NCBI RefSeq assembly: GCF_008065375.1
Contig: NZ_VJYI01000009.1
Span: forward strand, 124,001-188,000
Reading direction: 5' to 3'
DNA length: 64,000 nt
From: Nonomuraea sp. SYSU D8015
GTDB taxonomy: Bacteria; Actinomycetota; Actinomycetes; Streptosporangiales; Streptosporangiaceae
Each line of letters begins with the position of its first letter. Position 1 is the stretch's first letter. The notes under the pieces were generated by a model. It saw only the letters and a program-made list of their open reading frames with translations, made no database searches and was not told the origin of the DNA. Of the stretch, positions 49,812-58,296 are shown piece after piece. Both the position numbers and the translations under genes were made by a program.

Positions 49812-50624
49812 ATGAGCGTCGTCAGGTGCGACGGGATCGTGCAGATCTACAAGGCCCAGGACGTCGAGGTCGTCGCGCTGCGCGACGTGGACCTGGTGAT
49901 CGACGCGGGCGAGACGGTCGCCCTGCTCGGCCCCTCCGGCGCGGGCAAGTCGACGCTGCTGTGGCTGCTGGCCGGGCTGCTGCGCCCGAGCGCGGGCCGC
50001 CTGTGGCTGGACGGCGTCGACCTGGCCCGGCTCAACCAGCGCAGGCTCGACCGGCTGCGGGCCGCGCACATCGGCATGGTGCTGCAGAACCCGGCGCGCA
50101 ACCTCATCGGCTACCTCTCCGCCGCCCAGAACGTCGCCTTCGCCCAGCGCGCGGTCAAGCGGGACCGCCGCCGCGCCCGAGACCTGCTGCGCCGGGTGGG
50201 CCTGGACGACGTGGGCGACCGCCCGGCCGGGCGGATGTCGGGCGGCGAGCAGCAGCGCCTGGCCCTGGCCGTGGCGCTGGCCAACGCGCCCAAGCTGCTG
50301 CTGGCCGACGAGCCCACCAGCCAGCTCGACGAGGAGTCCGGCGCGCGGGTGGTCGACCTCATCAAGCGCGCGGCGGCGGCCGAAGGCACGACGGCGGTCG
50401 TGGTCACGCACGACACCGCCGTCAGCGAGGCGCTGAGCCGTACGGTGACGATCAGGGACGGCCGCGTCGGCGCGGAGGGCAGGCGCGGCGAGGACTTCGT
50501 CGTCGTCGGCAGGGAGGGCGCCGTGCAGGTGCCGCCCGAATACCATCACCTGCTGCCGCCCGGTTCCATGGCGAGGATCGAGGAGCTGGAGGACGGCATC
50601 GCGCTCAGAAGGGCGGAACCGTGA
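49812..50624 (+). CDS. ABC transporter ATP-binding protein (MacB/LolD type), second
   Basis: This 270-residue ATPase has Walker A GPSGAGKST, Q-loop VLQNPARNLI, signature MSGGEQQR, Walker B LLLADEPT and switch His in VVTHDTAVS. It has an additional ~45-residue C-terminal tail (GRRGEDFVVVGREGAVQVPPEYHHLLPPG) that may contact the permease. ATG 49812 starts 31 bp after the first ATPase gene, and the stop overlaps the permease GTG start (GTGA). Two distinct ATPases with one long permease suggest an asymmetric complex. Confidence 0.9.
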   Translation: MSVVRCDGIVQIYKAQDVEVVALRDVDLVIDAGETVALLGPSGAGKSTLLWLLAGLLRPSAGRLWLDGVDLARLNQRRLDRLRAAHIGMVLQNPARNLIGYLSAAQNVAFAQRAVKRDRRRARDLLRRVGLDDVGDRPAGRMSGGEQQRLALAVALANAPKLLLADEPTSQLDEESGARVVDLIKRAAAAEGTTAVVVTHDTAVSEALSRTVTIRDGRVGAEGRRGEDFVVVGREGAVQVPPEYHHLLPPGSMARIEELEDGIALRRAEP

Positions 50625-53620
50625 TCCTGCGCGGTCTCTGGGAACGCCGCACGCTCTCGCTGGTCGTCCTGCTGATCGCGATCGTGCCGATCGCCTCGGC
50701 GGCCGTGGGCCCCGTCTACTCGGCCGCGGCGCGGACGACGATCGCCAGGGACGCGGTGAAGGCGGCGCCGCTGGAGGGGCGCGGCTGGCGTTACACCACG
50801 GCCGAGGGCGGCATCGAGGCCAAGGTGGCGGCGTTCACCTCGGGCGCCGGCTTCGTCAGCCGGCCGATCTTCGGGATGGAGACGAACAGCGGCCTGCCGG
50901 GCGACCGGCGCTCGTACGCGCTGGTGTGGCAGGACGGGCAGTGCGAGCACCTGACGCTGGTCAAGGGGCGCTGCCCGAGCGCGGGCAAGGAGGTGATGGC
51001 CAGCGAGGCGTCGGGGTTCAAGGTCGGCCGGCGGTTCACGATGACGTCCCTCGTCAACGTCGAGTACACCGAGACCGGGCGGAAGCCGGCCGAGCTGACG
51101 GTGGTCGGGATCTACCGGCCGGGGGCCGTCGATGATCCGTTCTGGTTCGGCAGGTCGTTGTTCTCGACCGAGGGCGAGCCGAGCCGTGACAAGGTGGACG
51201 CGCTCTTCACCGTGCCGCAGACCAGGCTGAACACGTACAACATCTCCGGCGACGTCAGCGGCTCCCCGAGCGAGTCGGGCTGGACCGACTACGCCATCTT
51301 CTCCATCGACCCCGACCGGCTGGAGGGGACCGACGTGGAGGCGCTGGTCGCCATGCAGGCCGCTGCCGAGTCCGTGGGCCGGAACACCAAGGCCATCGTG
51401 TTCTCCCGCGTGGGCGACATGCTCAAGGTCATGACCGCGAACACCGGCTCGCTGGGCGTGCCGACGCTCCTGGTGATCGCGCAGCTCGTGGCGCTGGGCT
51501 GGATCCTGCTCTTCCAGACCGTGGGCGACCTGGTCAGGGCGCGCGGTGCGGAGATCGCGCTGGCCCGGCTGCGCGGGCACGGGCGGGTGCGGGTGTGGTT
51601 GTTCGCGCTGGCCGAGCCGCTGCTGCTGCTCGCCGCCGCCGTCCCACTCGGCCTGCTCGTAGGGCACGCCGCGGCGGGCGCGATGATCGGCGCGCTGCTG
51701 CCCGCGGACGTCCCGGCGCGCTTCCCGCCGGACGCGGCGCTGGCCGGGGTCGCGGCCATGCTGGGCGGCGTGCTCGCCGCGGCGCTCGCGGGCTGGCGCA
51801 CGGCGACGCGGCCGGTCACCGAGGAGTGGCGGCGCACCCCGCGCAGGACGGCCCGCGGCTGGGCGCTCGACGCCGTGGTGCTGGCGGTCACCGCGCTCGG
51901 GCTGGTCGAGCTGCTGGCCACCGGCGTGATCACCGACGTGTCGGGGCGCAGCTCGGGCGCGATGGCGGTGCCCGGGCTGATCGCGCTGGGCGTGGCACTG
52001 GTGGGCAGCCGCGTGCTGCCGGTCCTGACCAGGCGGCTGTTCGGGGTCACCAGGCGGCACGGCGGGCTGGGGCCGTTCCTCGCGCTGCGGCAGGTGGCCA
52101 GGGGGCCGGTCACCGCGGGCAGTGTGATCGTGCTGGGGACGGCGTTCGGGCTGGCCACGTTCGCGGTGTCGGCGTGGACGGCCACGTCGGGCGACTACGC
52201 GGTGGCGGCCAGGTTCCACAACGGCGCGGCCACCGCGATCACCGTCCGGCCGGTCGAGCCGAGCACGCTGATCGACGCCGTGAAGGCCGCCGACCCGGGC
52301 GGCAGGACGGCCGCGCCGGTGATCAAGGTGCCGGGCCCGCCCCAGCTGATCGCCGCGGACCCGGCGCGGCTGGCGGCCGTGGGCGCGGCGTGGCGGCCCG
52401 ATCTGGCGGGCGGCAGGTCCCTGCCTCAGGTCGCGGCCGCGCTGCCGGGGCGCACGGGGCCGCGGGTGTGGGTGCGCGGCGACAGGTTCCGCGCCGAGGT
52501 CACGCACGACAGGCCGCCGAAAGACTGGCAGATCAGGCTGTCGGCCGTGTTCCGCGTGCCCGGCCACCTGCGGCCCACGCAGCTTCCCCTCGGCACGCTG
52601 ACCGGCCGCTCCGGCGTGCACGAGTGGAACCTGCCGCCGGCCTGCGAGCGGGCCCGTTGCGAGCTGCGCGCCTTCCGCGGGGACGCGCTGCCGCCGGCGC
52701 AGTTCGAGGAGTCCGCGTTCGTCCGGGTGACCGTCAAGAGCATGGCCGTACGCGAGCAGGGCCGGTGGCGACCCCTGGACCTGCCGCCGTGGCGGGTGGA
52801 CGACAACCCTCCGCCGCGCGACGGCACGTTCGCGATCACCATGGTCGGCAACCAGACGCTGCGCCCCGACACGTACGACGAGCAGCTCGCCGCCGTCGCG
52901 GTCGGGCCGATCGGCACCCGGGTGGTGCCCGGGCTGGACAACGCCTACGCGGGCCCTGTGCGCACGGCCGTCACGTCCGCCGCCGCACCCGGGCTGACCG
53001 ACGCGGGCGTCCTGGTGGACCTGGAGCAGGCCGACAGGGCCGCGTACGGGGTGCACGAGAAGGCCGAGTTCCAGGTGTGGACCAGCCTGTCCGACACGGC
53101 CGCCCTGGAGCGGGCGCTGGAGCGGCAGGGGCTGTCGGTGACGTCGCGGCGGCACGTGGACGACCTGACCGCGTCCTTCGCCGGGCAGGGGCCGGGGCTG
53201 GCGCTGTTGCTGCTGCTGGTGTCCGCCCTGGCGGCGGCCGCGCTGGCGCTCGGGCGCACCGTGCTGGCGCTCTACACGGCGGCCAGGCGGCGCGCGTACG
53301 AGCTGGCCGCGCTGGAGGCGTCCGGCGCCGAAGTGGCGGCGCTGCGGGTCGCGCTGCTGCTGGAGCAGGTGATCACGGTGGCCGCGGGCACGCTGGCCGG
53401 GTTGCTGGCGGGGCTGGCGGCGGCCTGGGCGGCGCTGGGCAGGATCCCGCAGTTCGCCGAGGCGCCGGTGACGCCGCCGCTGCCGCACGAGGTCGCGGCG
53501 GCGCCCGTCGCGCTCGTCGTGGGCGCCGCCCTGCTGGTCAGCCTGCTGGCCGCGGGGGTGGTGTCGGAGCTGCTGCTGCGCGGCATCCGCGTGGAGCGGC
53601 TGCGGGACGCGCCGGCCTAA
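50621..53620 (+). CDS. Large FtsX-like permease of the MacB/ABC3 type
   Basis: The 999-residue permease has an N-terminal helix (LSLVVLLIAIVPIASAAVG), a large extracytoplasmic region, a first four-helix core (~285-480, QLVALGWILLFQTVG, RGHGRVRVWLFALAEPLLLLAAA), a second big extracytoplasmic domain (~520-840), and a final FtsX-like core (LALLLLLVSALAAAALALG, LAALEASGAEVAALRVALL). The duplicated core in one chain may replace a dimer. It works with the two ATPases, likely to export or sense a peptide or lipid at the cell surface. Start GTG 50621 overlaps the ATPase stop. Its stop overlaps the convergent membrane protein gene by 4 bp. Confidence 0.88.
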   Translation: MILRGLWERRTLSLVVLLIAIVPIASAAVGPVYSAAARTTIARDAVKAAPLEGRGWRYTTAEGGIEAKVAAFTSGAGFVSRPIFGMETNSGLPGDRRSYALVWQDGQCEHLTLVKGRCPSAGKEVMASEASGFKVGRRFTMTSLVNVEYTETGRKPAELTVVGIYRPGAVDDPFWFGRSLFSTEGEPSRDKVDALFTVPQTRLNTYNISGDVSGSPSESGWTDYAIFSIDPDRLEGTDVEALVAMQAAAESVGRNTKAIVFSRVGDMLKVMTANTGSLGVPTLLVIAQLVALGWILLFQTVGDLVRARGAEIALARLRGHGRVRVWLFALAEPLLLLAAAVPLGLLVGHAAAGAMIGALLPADVPARFPPDAALAGVAAMLGGVLAAALAGWRTATRPVTEEWRRTPRRTARGWALDAVVLAVTALGLVELLATGVITDVSGRSSGAMAVPGLIALGVALVGSRVLPVLTRRLFGVTRRHGGLGPFLALRQVARGPVTAGSVIVLGTAFGLATFAVSAWTATSGDYAVAARFHNGAATAITVRPVEPSTLIDAVKAADPGGRTAAPVIKVPGPPQLIAADPARLAAVGAAWRPDLAGGRSLPQVAAALPGRTGPRVWVRGDRFRAEVTHDRPPKDWQIRLSAVFRVPGHLRPTQLPLGTLTGRSGVHEWNLPPACERARCELRAFRGDALPPAQFEESAFVRVTVKSMAVREQGRWRPLDLPPWRVDDNPPPRDGTFAITMVGNQTLRPDTYDEQLAAVAVGPIGTRVVPGLDNAYAGPVRTAVTSAAAPGLTDAGVLVDLEQADRAAYGVHEKAEFQVWTSLSDTAALERALERQGLSVTSRRHVDDLTASFAGQGPGLALLLLLVSALAAAALALGRTVLALYTAARRRAYELAALEASGAEVAALRVALLLEQVITVAAGTLAGLLAGLAAAWAALGRIPQFAEAPVTPPLPHEVAAAPVALVVGAALLVSLLAAGVVSELLLRGIRVERLRDAPA

Positions 53621-55215
53621 CTGCCCGCGGGCTGCCCGGTCATCCCCGCCATGTACGCCTTGGCCAGGGTGAGGGCGCCGGCCATCGCCTCCTTCTCGGT
53701 CATGAACTCGACCTCGGGCGAGTTGGTCGGCTCGTCCTTCGGCCGCTGGTGGCCGGAGTAGTCGACGCGCACGACCACCGAGCCCTTGCGCATCAGCACC
53801 GTGCCGCTGGAGGCGGACACCTCCCCGCGCCTGGTCTGCAGGTACTGCTGGTAGGCCTGATCGCCCAGCGCCTCGACATCCGTCACCTTGCCCCACTTGA
53901 TGCCGCCCATCGACGACCCGGCCACGTGCTTGTCGGCGCCGCGCTCGCTCGCGAAGTAGCTCTTCGCGGCGGTCTCGTCGGCCGCGCCCGCCCGGTTGGT
54001 GAACCGGTGAACGGTGATCAGCGCGCTGCGGATCTTCGTGGTGTCCGCGCTGTCGCCGGGCAGTTCGCGGTTGAGCCAGCGGCACTCGGTCTGGTTGTCG
54101 TCGCCGACCACGGTGCCGCGCGCCCGCTTCTGGGGCTCGGGCACGAGCCGCGTGGCCGCCTCGGTGATCGCCTCGCAGTCGGCGGGGAAGGCGGCCAGGA
54201 CGGTCGGCGAGGGCGTCGGCTGGGCGCTCGGCGGGATCGTGGCCTGCGACGGCTCCGCCTGGGCCAGCACGTTGGGGTTCTTCGCCTGCCAGGCGGCCAC
54301 ACCCTGGGCGAAGTGTTTGATCAGGCCGCTCACCTCGCGGATCGCGTTGTCCTCGGTGATCGCCTGGACGGTCTCGTTGGACAGGATCTGCGCGTCCTTG
54401 CGCTGCTGGCCCGCCTGGTATCTGACCTCGATGGTCATGTCGCCGACGCGGGCGTAGGCCTTGCCGAAGGCGTACCAGAGCAGCTTCCCGTCGCGGTTCC
54501 ACGTGTATTGGGCGAAGGCGCCGTCGCCCACGCCCGGGATGTCCCTGACCGGGGAGACGTACATCTTCTGGCCGGGGTCCAGGGACGGCGTGGCGGTCGC
54601 GCCGTACTTGCCGCCGCGGTAGTCGACCTCGTACGAGCCCTGGGCCACCGACCTGCCGGTCCTGGCGCCCTCGCCCTTCCATTGCTCGACCCTGACGTCG
54701 ATCTCGCGGTCGCGCCAGAACTCACCGAACGAGATGCGCCGGTTGACCCAGTTGCAGGTGAAGGTGACCGTGGCATCGCTGTCTCTGGACGACTTGGCGA
54801 CGGTGGCGTCGGGGACGAGCCGGTCGACCTCCTCCTTGGGGAGCATGGCGCACACGTCGGGGCCCTTGGCCGCGGCGGCCGCGGGCTGGGACGTCTGCGG
54901 CCGGCCGGTCTGGGCCGGGGGCCGCGCCGAGGAGGCCTTGCCGTAGATGAGGTAGGCGCCGACGCCGCCGGCCGCGACCAGGACGACCAGCGCGGCGGCC
55001 AGAGTGGGCAGCAACCAGGCGGGCCGCCGGGGCGGTGGCGGCGCCATGTTCGGCATCGTCGGCGGCATGCCCGGCGGCGTACCAGGCGGCATGCCCTGCG
55101 GTGGCCCTGGGGGAATGCCCTGTCGCGGGCCCGGCGGCATGCCCTGCGGCTCGAACGGCCGGCCCGGCGCCTGGTAAGGGTTGGTCGGGGGCTCGTACTC
55201 GCTGCCGGGATTCAC
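53617..55215 (-). CDS. Single-pass membrane protein with two extracytoplasmic Cys/Trp modules
   Basis: The 532-residue protein has a Pro/Gly/Met-rich cytoplasmic N-terminus (~1-65, PPG and MPPG repeats), one transmembrane helix (~67-90) and a long outside region with two related modules. Module one starts DVCAMLPKEEVDRLVP (C122) with FTCNWVNRR and IPGVGDGAFAQY. Module two has DCEAITEAATRLVP, TECRWLNRE and VEALGDQAYQQY. The D-x0-1-C...C-x-W...GxGDxA pattern looks like DUF3558. The same pattern is the sensor of the two kinases encoded upstream. The GTG start at 55215 has CCAGGAG upstream. A partner or decoy in kinase signalling is plausible. Confidence 0.78.
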   Translation of the reverse strand: MNPGSEYEPPTNPYQAPGRPFEPQGMPPGPRQGIPPGPPQGMPPGTPPGMPPTMPNMAPPPPRRPAWLLPTLAAALVVLVAAGGVGAYLIYGKASSARPPAQTGRPQTSQPAAAAAKGPDVCAMLPKEEVDRLVPDATVAKSSRDSDATVTFTCNWVNRRISFGEFWRDREIDVRVEQWKGEGARTGRSVAQGSYEVDYRGGKYGATATPSLDPGQKMYVSPVRDIPGVGDGAFAQYTWNRDGKLLWYAFGKAYARVGDMTIEVRYQAGQQRKDAQILSNETVQAITEDNAIREVSGLIKHFAQGVAAWQAKNPNVLAQAEPSQATIPPSAQPTPSPTVLAAFPADCEAITEAATRLVPEPQKRARGTVVGDDNQTECRWLNRELPGDSADTTKIRSALITVHRFTNRAGAADETAAKSYFASERGADKHVAGSSMGGIKWGKVTDVEALGDQAYQQYLQTRRGEVSASSGTVLMRKGSVVVRVDYSGHQRPKDEPTNSPEVEFMTEKEAMAGALTLAKAYMAGMTGQPAGS

Positions 55216-55265
55216 GGGGACTCCTGGGGTTGCCCTGACTTGCGGGGAAACATGCTAGTCACACC

Positions 55266-55284
55266 CCTTGCAAGGTGCTTGCAG
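55266..55284 (-). promoter_or_regulatory. CTTGCA boxes upstream of the two-module membrane protein gene
   Basis: CCTTGCAAGG (55266-55275) is a perfect palindrome and is followed by GTGCTTGCAG (55275-55284); the two TTGCA cores are 11 bp apart, one helical turn. The site lies in the 74-bp gap after the kinase stop and before GTG 55215. See the matching boxes at 49019-49066. Confidence 0.5.
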
Positions 55285-55289
55285 ATCAT

Positions 55290-56729
55290 TCATTTCTGCA
55301 GGGCCGCGGACACCAGACGGGCGGCGGCTATGGCGGTGTCCTTCTCCGCCGGATTCGAGGTCGGCACGTCATCCCGATGCCAGACCACTTCGCCCAGCAG
55401 ATTACTCGTCAGGAGCAGCACGATGCTGTCGGATCGTCCCTCCTCCGTGGAGCCGAGGTCGAACGTGAAGGAGTTCTGGATGATCGCCGACTCCCCCACC
55501 CCCGGCACGTCGGAGACCCCTCCGCGGACGGTGCGCCCTTCCTTGCCCTTCCCCGCGGCCCTGGTGGACTTCTCGCTGGCGAAGCGCCGCTGCGCCACCT
55601 GCGGGCCGCCGAGGTCGCCGGCGGGCCTCTCCACCCATGCTCGGACGGTGAGGCGCCGCCCCCCCGAATCGTCGCTGGTCCACTGGCACTCGCCCGGCCG
55701 GGACGGTTTGCGCTGAGGGCTCCCCTTCATGAGCTGGGCGGCCTGGGCGTCGCTGAGGAGCTTGCACGGGTCGGGCGCCTGGGCGAATCTGCCGGTCTCG
55801 GGCTGGCCGAGCGCGGCGGTGGCGTACCAGCCGCCCGCGCCGAGCATGACGACGCCGGCCACCGCGGCGGACCACAGCCACCGCCGCCGGCGGCCTCCCG
55901 AGGCGGCCGCGGGGACGCCGGTGGTCAGAGCGCTCAGGGCCTGGCGGATCTGCGGCGCGGTGGGCCTGGCGGCCGGGTCTTTGGCGAGCATGGCCATCAG
56001 CAGCCCGCCGAGGTGGTGACCCGCCCGCGTCGGGAACGGCGGCTCGTGCAGCAGCACCGCCGCCGCCACCGCGGCGGGCAGCTCCCGCTCGAACGGCGCC
56101 CGCCCCTCCACCGCCGTGTAGAGGCTCGCGCCGAGCGACCACAGGTCGGACGCCGGGGTCGAGGGCTGCTCGTTGAGCCGCTCGGGCGCCATGTAGCCGG
56201 GCGAGCCCGCGCTGCCGAACCTGTCGCCCTGCCCGCCCATCGGGGCCGCGATGCCGAAGTCGGTGAGCATGGCCGAGCCGTCGGAGTCGAGCAGGATGTT
56301 GGCCGGTTTGACGTCCTGGTGGAGCATGCCGTGCGCGTGGGCGACCTCCAGCGCCGACAGCACCCGCAGCCCCACCCGGGCCACGAGCTCCGGCGGCAGC
56401 GGCCCCCGCTCCTTGATCAGCTTGTCGAGCGAGCGGCCGGTGACCAGGTCCATGATGATCCACGGCTGGTGGCCCTCGAGCACCACGTCGTGCACCAGCA
56501 CGATGGCCGGGTCGCGCAGCCGCCCCGCGGACCTGGCCTCGTGGATGGCCCGGTCGGTGAACTCCGCGCGTTCGTGCGGGGCGAGCCGTTCGGGCACGCG
56601 CACCTGCTTCACCGCGACCTGCCGGTCGAGCACCTCGTCGATGGCGCGCCACACCGTGCCCGCGCCGCCCTGCCCGAGCCGCTCGATCAGCCGGTAGCGG
56701 CCGGCCAGCAGGTAGAGGTCACCCGGCAT
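55290..56729 (-). CDS. Receptor Ser/Thr protein kinase with HQD catalytic loop
   Basis: The 479-residue Pkn2-type kinase has a cytoplasmic kinase domain (~10-265): Gly loop LGQGGAGTVW, Lys41 in VAVKQV, catalytic loop HQDVKPANILL (H137-Q138-D139), DFGIAAP (D157) and APERL. HQD replaces the usual HRD, so it may not need activation-loop phosphorylation. A juxtamembrane RRRRW precedes the helix (~284-305). The outside domain (~315-479) starts DPCKLLSDAQAAQLM with GECQWTSDD and VPGVGESAII, matching the module in the neighbouring membrane protein. It has no PASTA repeats. Its ATG overlaps the upstream kinase gene by 11 bp. Confidence 0.88.
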   Translation of the reverse strand: MPGDLYLLAGRYRLIERLGQGGAGTVWRAIDEVLDRQVAVKQVRVPERLAPHERAEFTDRAIHEARSAGRLRDPAIVLVHDVVLEGHQPWIIMDLVTGRSLDKLIKERGPLPPELVARVGLRVLSALEVAHAHGMLHQDVKPANILLDSDGSAMLTDFGIAAPMGGQGDRFGSAGSPGYMAPERLNEQPSTPASDLWSLGASLYTAVEGRAPFERELPAAVAAAVLLHEPPFPTRAGHHLGGLLMAMLAKDPAARPTAPQIRQALSALTTGVPAAASGGRRRRWLWSAAVAGVVMLGAGGWYATAALGQPETGRFAQAPDPCKLLSDAQAAQLMKGSPQRKPSRPGECQWTSDDSGGRRLTVRAWVERPAGDLGGPQVAQRRFASEKSTRAAGKGKEGRTVRGGVSDVPGVGESAIIQNSFTFDLGSTEEGRSDSIVLLLTSNLLGEVVWHRDDVPTSNPAEKDTAIAAARLVSAALQK

Positions 56730-58221
56730 CGCGCAACGTCCGTTCGCTCGCCTGCGCGGCTTTCAGGGCCGACTGCTTGATGTCCTCGTCGCTCGGGCGG
56801 TCGGCGAGCGTGGTGTATTCGACGCTCACCACGAGGTTGGCCAGCCGGTAGTAGACCTGCGCGGTGTGCATCCGGCCCGTGGGACCCAGCAGCTCGAAGC
56901 CGAACGCCTCCTCCCCGACGCCGCTCATCTGGCGCACCTGGCTGCGCGTGGCCTTCTGGGGTTTCTTCACGCCGATCTCCGGCCACGACCAGTCGAAGTC
57001 GTCGTACTTGCTCCAGTAACGCTTCTGGTTCTGGAACAGCTTGCGGGCCGCGACCGGGGTCATCGACCACGGGTCGACCGTGTCGGAGTCTTTCTGCACC
57101 TGCAGGCCCACGCCCGAACCGGCGATCTGCCAGCCGCACTTGGGGCCGATGTCGTTGGAGTCGGGCTGCCCCTTGGGCGGGTTGGAGGTGCGCAGCAGCC
57201 TGCCCACCTCCTCGGCGCTGATCAACGTGCACACGTCCATGGGGACGGAGAACGCCGTCGGCGCCGCGTCGCCCACGCCGTCGACGACGAAGAAGCCGGC
57301 CGCGCCCGCCGCGACCACGAGCGCCGCCGCCGCGGAGATCCACAGCACCGCCCTGCCGCGCTTCCTGACCGGGCCGGGCGCGGTCACCTCGCGGCCGGCG
57401 GACAGCTGCGGCACCGGGCCGCCGGCGGCGACCTGGCGGAGCGCGGACACGACCGCGCGCGGGTCGGGACGGGCCGCGGGGTGCTGCGCCATCATGGCGG
57501 CGACCAGCGACCCGAGCGGGCCCGGCGCGACCGGCGCCGGCGCCATCAGCGTGGCGCGGATCCGCTGGGAGGGCGACCCGTCGTAGGCCGGCGCCCCCGT
57601 CACCGCGACGTAGAGTGTGGCGCCGAGCGACCACAGGTCGCTGGCCGGGCCGCCGGGCTGGCCCTCAAGCCGCTCGGGCGCGATGAACCCGGGCGAGCCG
57701 ATCATCAGCCCCTGCTCGGTGAGCGTGGCCTGGCCCTCCTGCCTGGCGATGCCGAAGTCGGTGAGCACCACCCTGCCGCTCTCGGTCAGGAACACGTTGC
57801 CCGGCTTGACGTCGCGGTGCTGCAGCCCTTGAGCGTGCGCGACGGACAGCGCCTCCAGCACGTCGGCGCCGATGCGCGCGGCGTAGTCGGGGGGCATGGG
57901 CCCGAACTCGCGCACCGTCTCGCCCAGCGTGCGGCCCCGCAGCAGCTCCATGACCAGCCACGGCCGGCCGTGCTCGACGACCACGTCGTGCAGCGCCACG
58001 ATGCCCGGATGGCGCAGCCGCGCGGTGGCCTGCGCCTCGCGCACGGCCCTCTTCACCGAGGCCTCGCGCTCCTGGGGCGGCATGCCCTCGGGCAGCGTGA
58101 GCTCCTTGACCGCGACTTCGCGATCAAGCATCTCGTCCCTGGCCAGCCATACCTTCCCCATGCCGCCCGCGCCCAGGGGGCGCAGGAGGGAGTAACGACC
58201 GGCCAGTCTTCCCGCCGACAT
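56719..58221 (-). CDS. Receptor Ser/Thr protein kinase with related sensor module
   Basis: This 500-residue kinase has LGAGGMGKVW, Lys39 in VAVKEL, a normal RD catalytic loop HRDVKPGNVFL (H135-R136-D137), DFGIAR (D155) and APERL in the cytoplasmic domain (~8-265). One transmembrane helix (~290-313) precedes an outside domain starting DVCTLISAEEVGRLLR (C331) with PKCGWQIA and MSGVGEEAFGF. It is the first gene of the kinase-kinase run (11-bp overlap), and the two kinases may form a heteromeric receptor. The start ATG 58221 is 75 bp from the divergent exonuclease gene. No phosphatase gene is seen nearby. Confidence 0.9.
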   Translation of the reverse strand: MSAGRLAGRYSLLRPLGAGGMGKVWLARDEMLDREVAVKELTLPEGMPPQEREASVKRAVREAQATARLRHPGIVALHDVVVEHGRPWLVMELLRGRTLGETVREFGPMPPDYAARIGADVLEALSVAHAQGLQHRDVKPGNVFLTESGRVVLTDFGIARQEGQATLTEQGLMIGSPGFIAPERLEGQPGGPASDLWSLGATLYVAVTGAPAYDGSPSQRIRATLMAPAPVAPGPLGSLVAAMMAQHPAARPDPRAVVSALRQVAAGGPVPQLSAGREVTAPGPVRKRGRAVLWISAAAALVVAAGAAGFFVVDGVGDAAPTAFSVPMDVCTLISAEEVGRLLRTSNPPKGQPDSNDIGPKCGWQIAGSGVGLQVQKDSDTVDPWSMTPVAARKLFQNQKRYWSKYDDFDWSWPEIGVKKPQKATRSQVRQMSGVGEEAFGFELLGPTGRMHTAQVYYRLANLVVSVEYTTLADRPSDEDIKQSALKAAQASERTLRDAG

Positions 58222-58296
58222 AAAGGGAAGGGTAACTAAGGATCAAGAGGGATGGTTATTCGATCCTGTCGGTCGGTCTCTCTATGGTCTTGATTC

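Noticed and set aside
49826..50620. N-terminal extension of the FtsX-like permease
   Set aside because: It overlaps the second ATPase gene in another frame with Arg/Gly-rich junk; GTG 50621 with a GTGA overlap is the right start.
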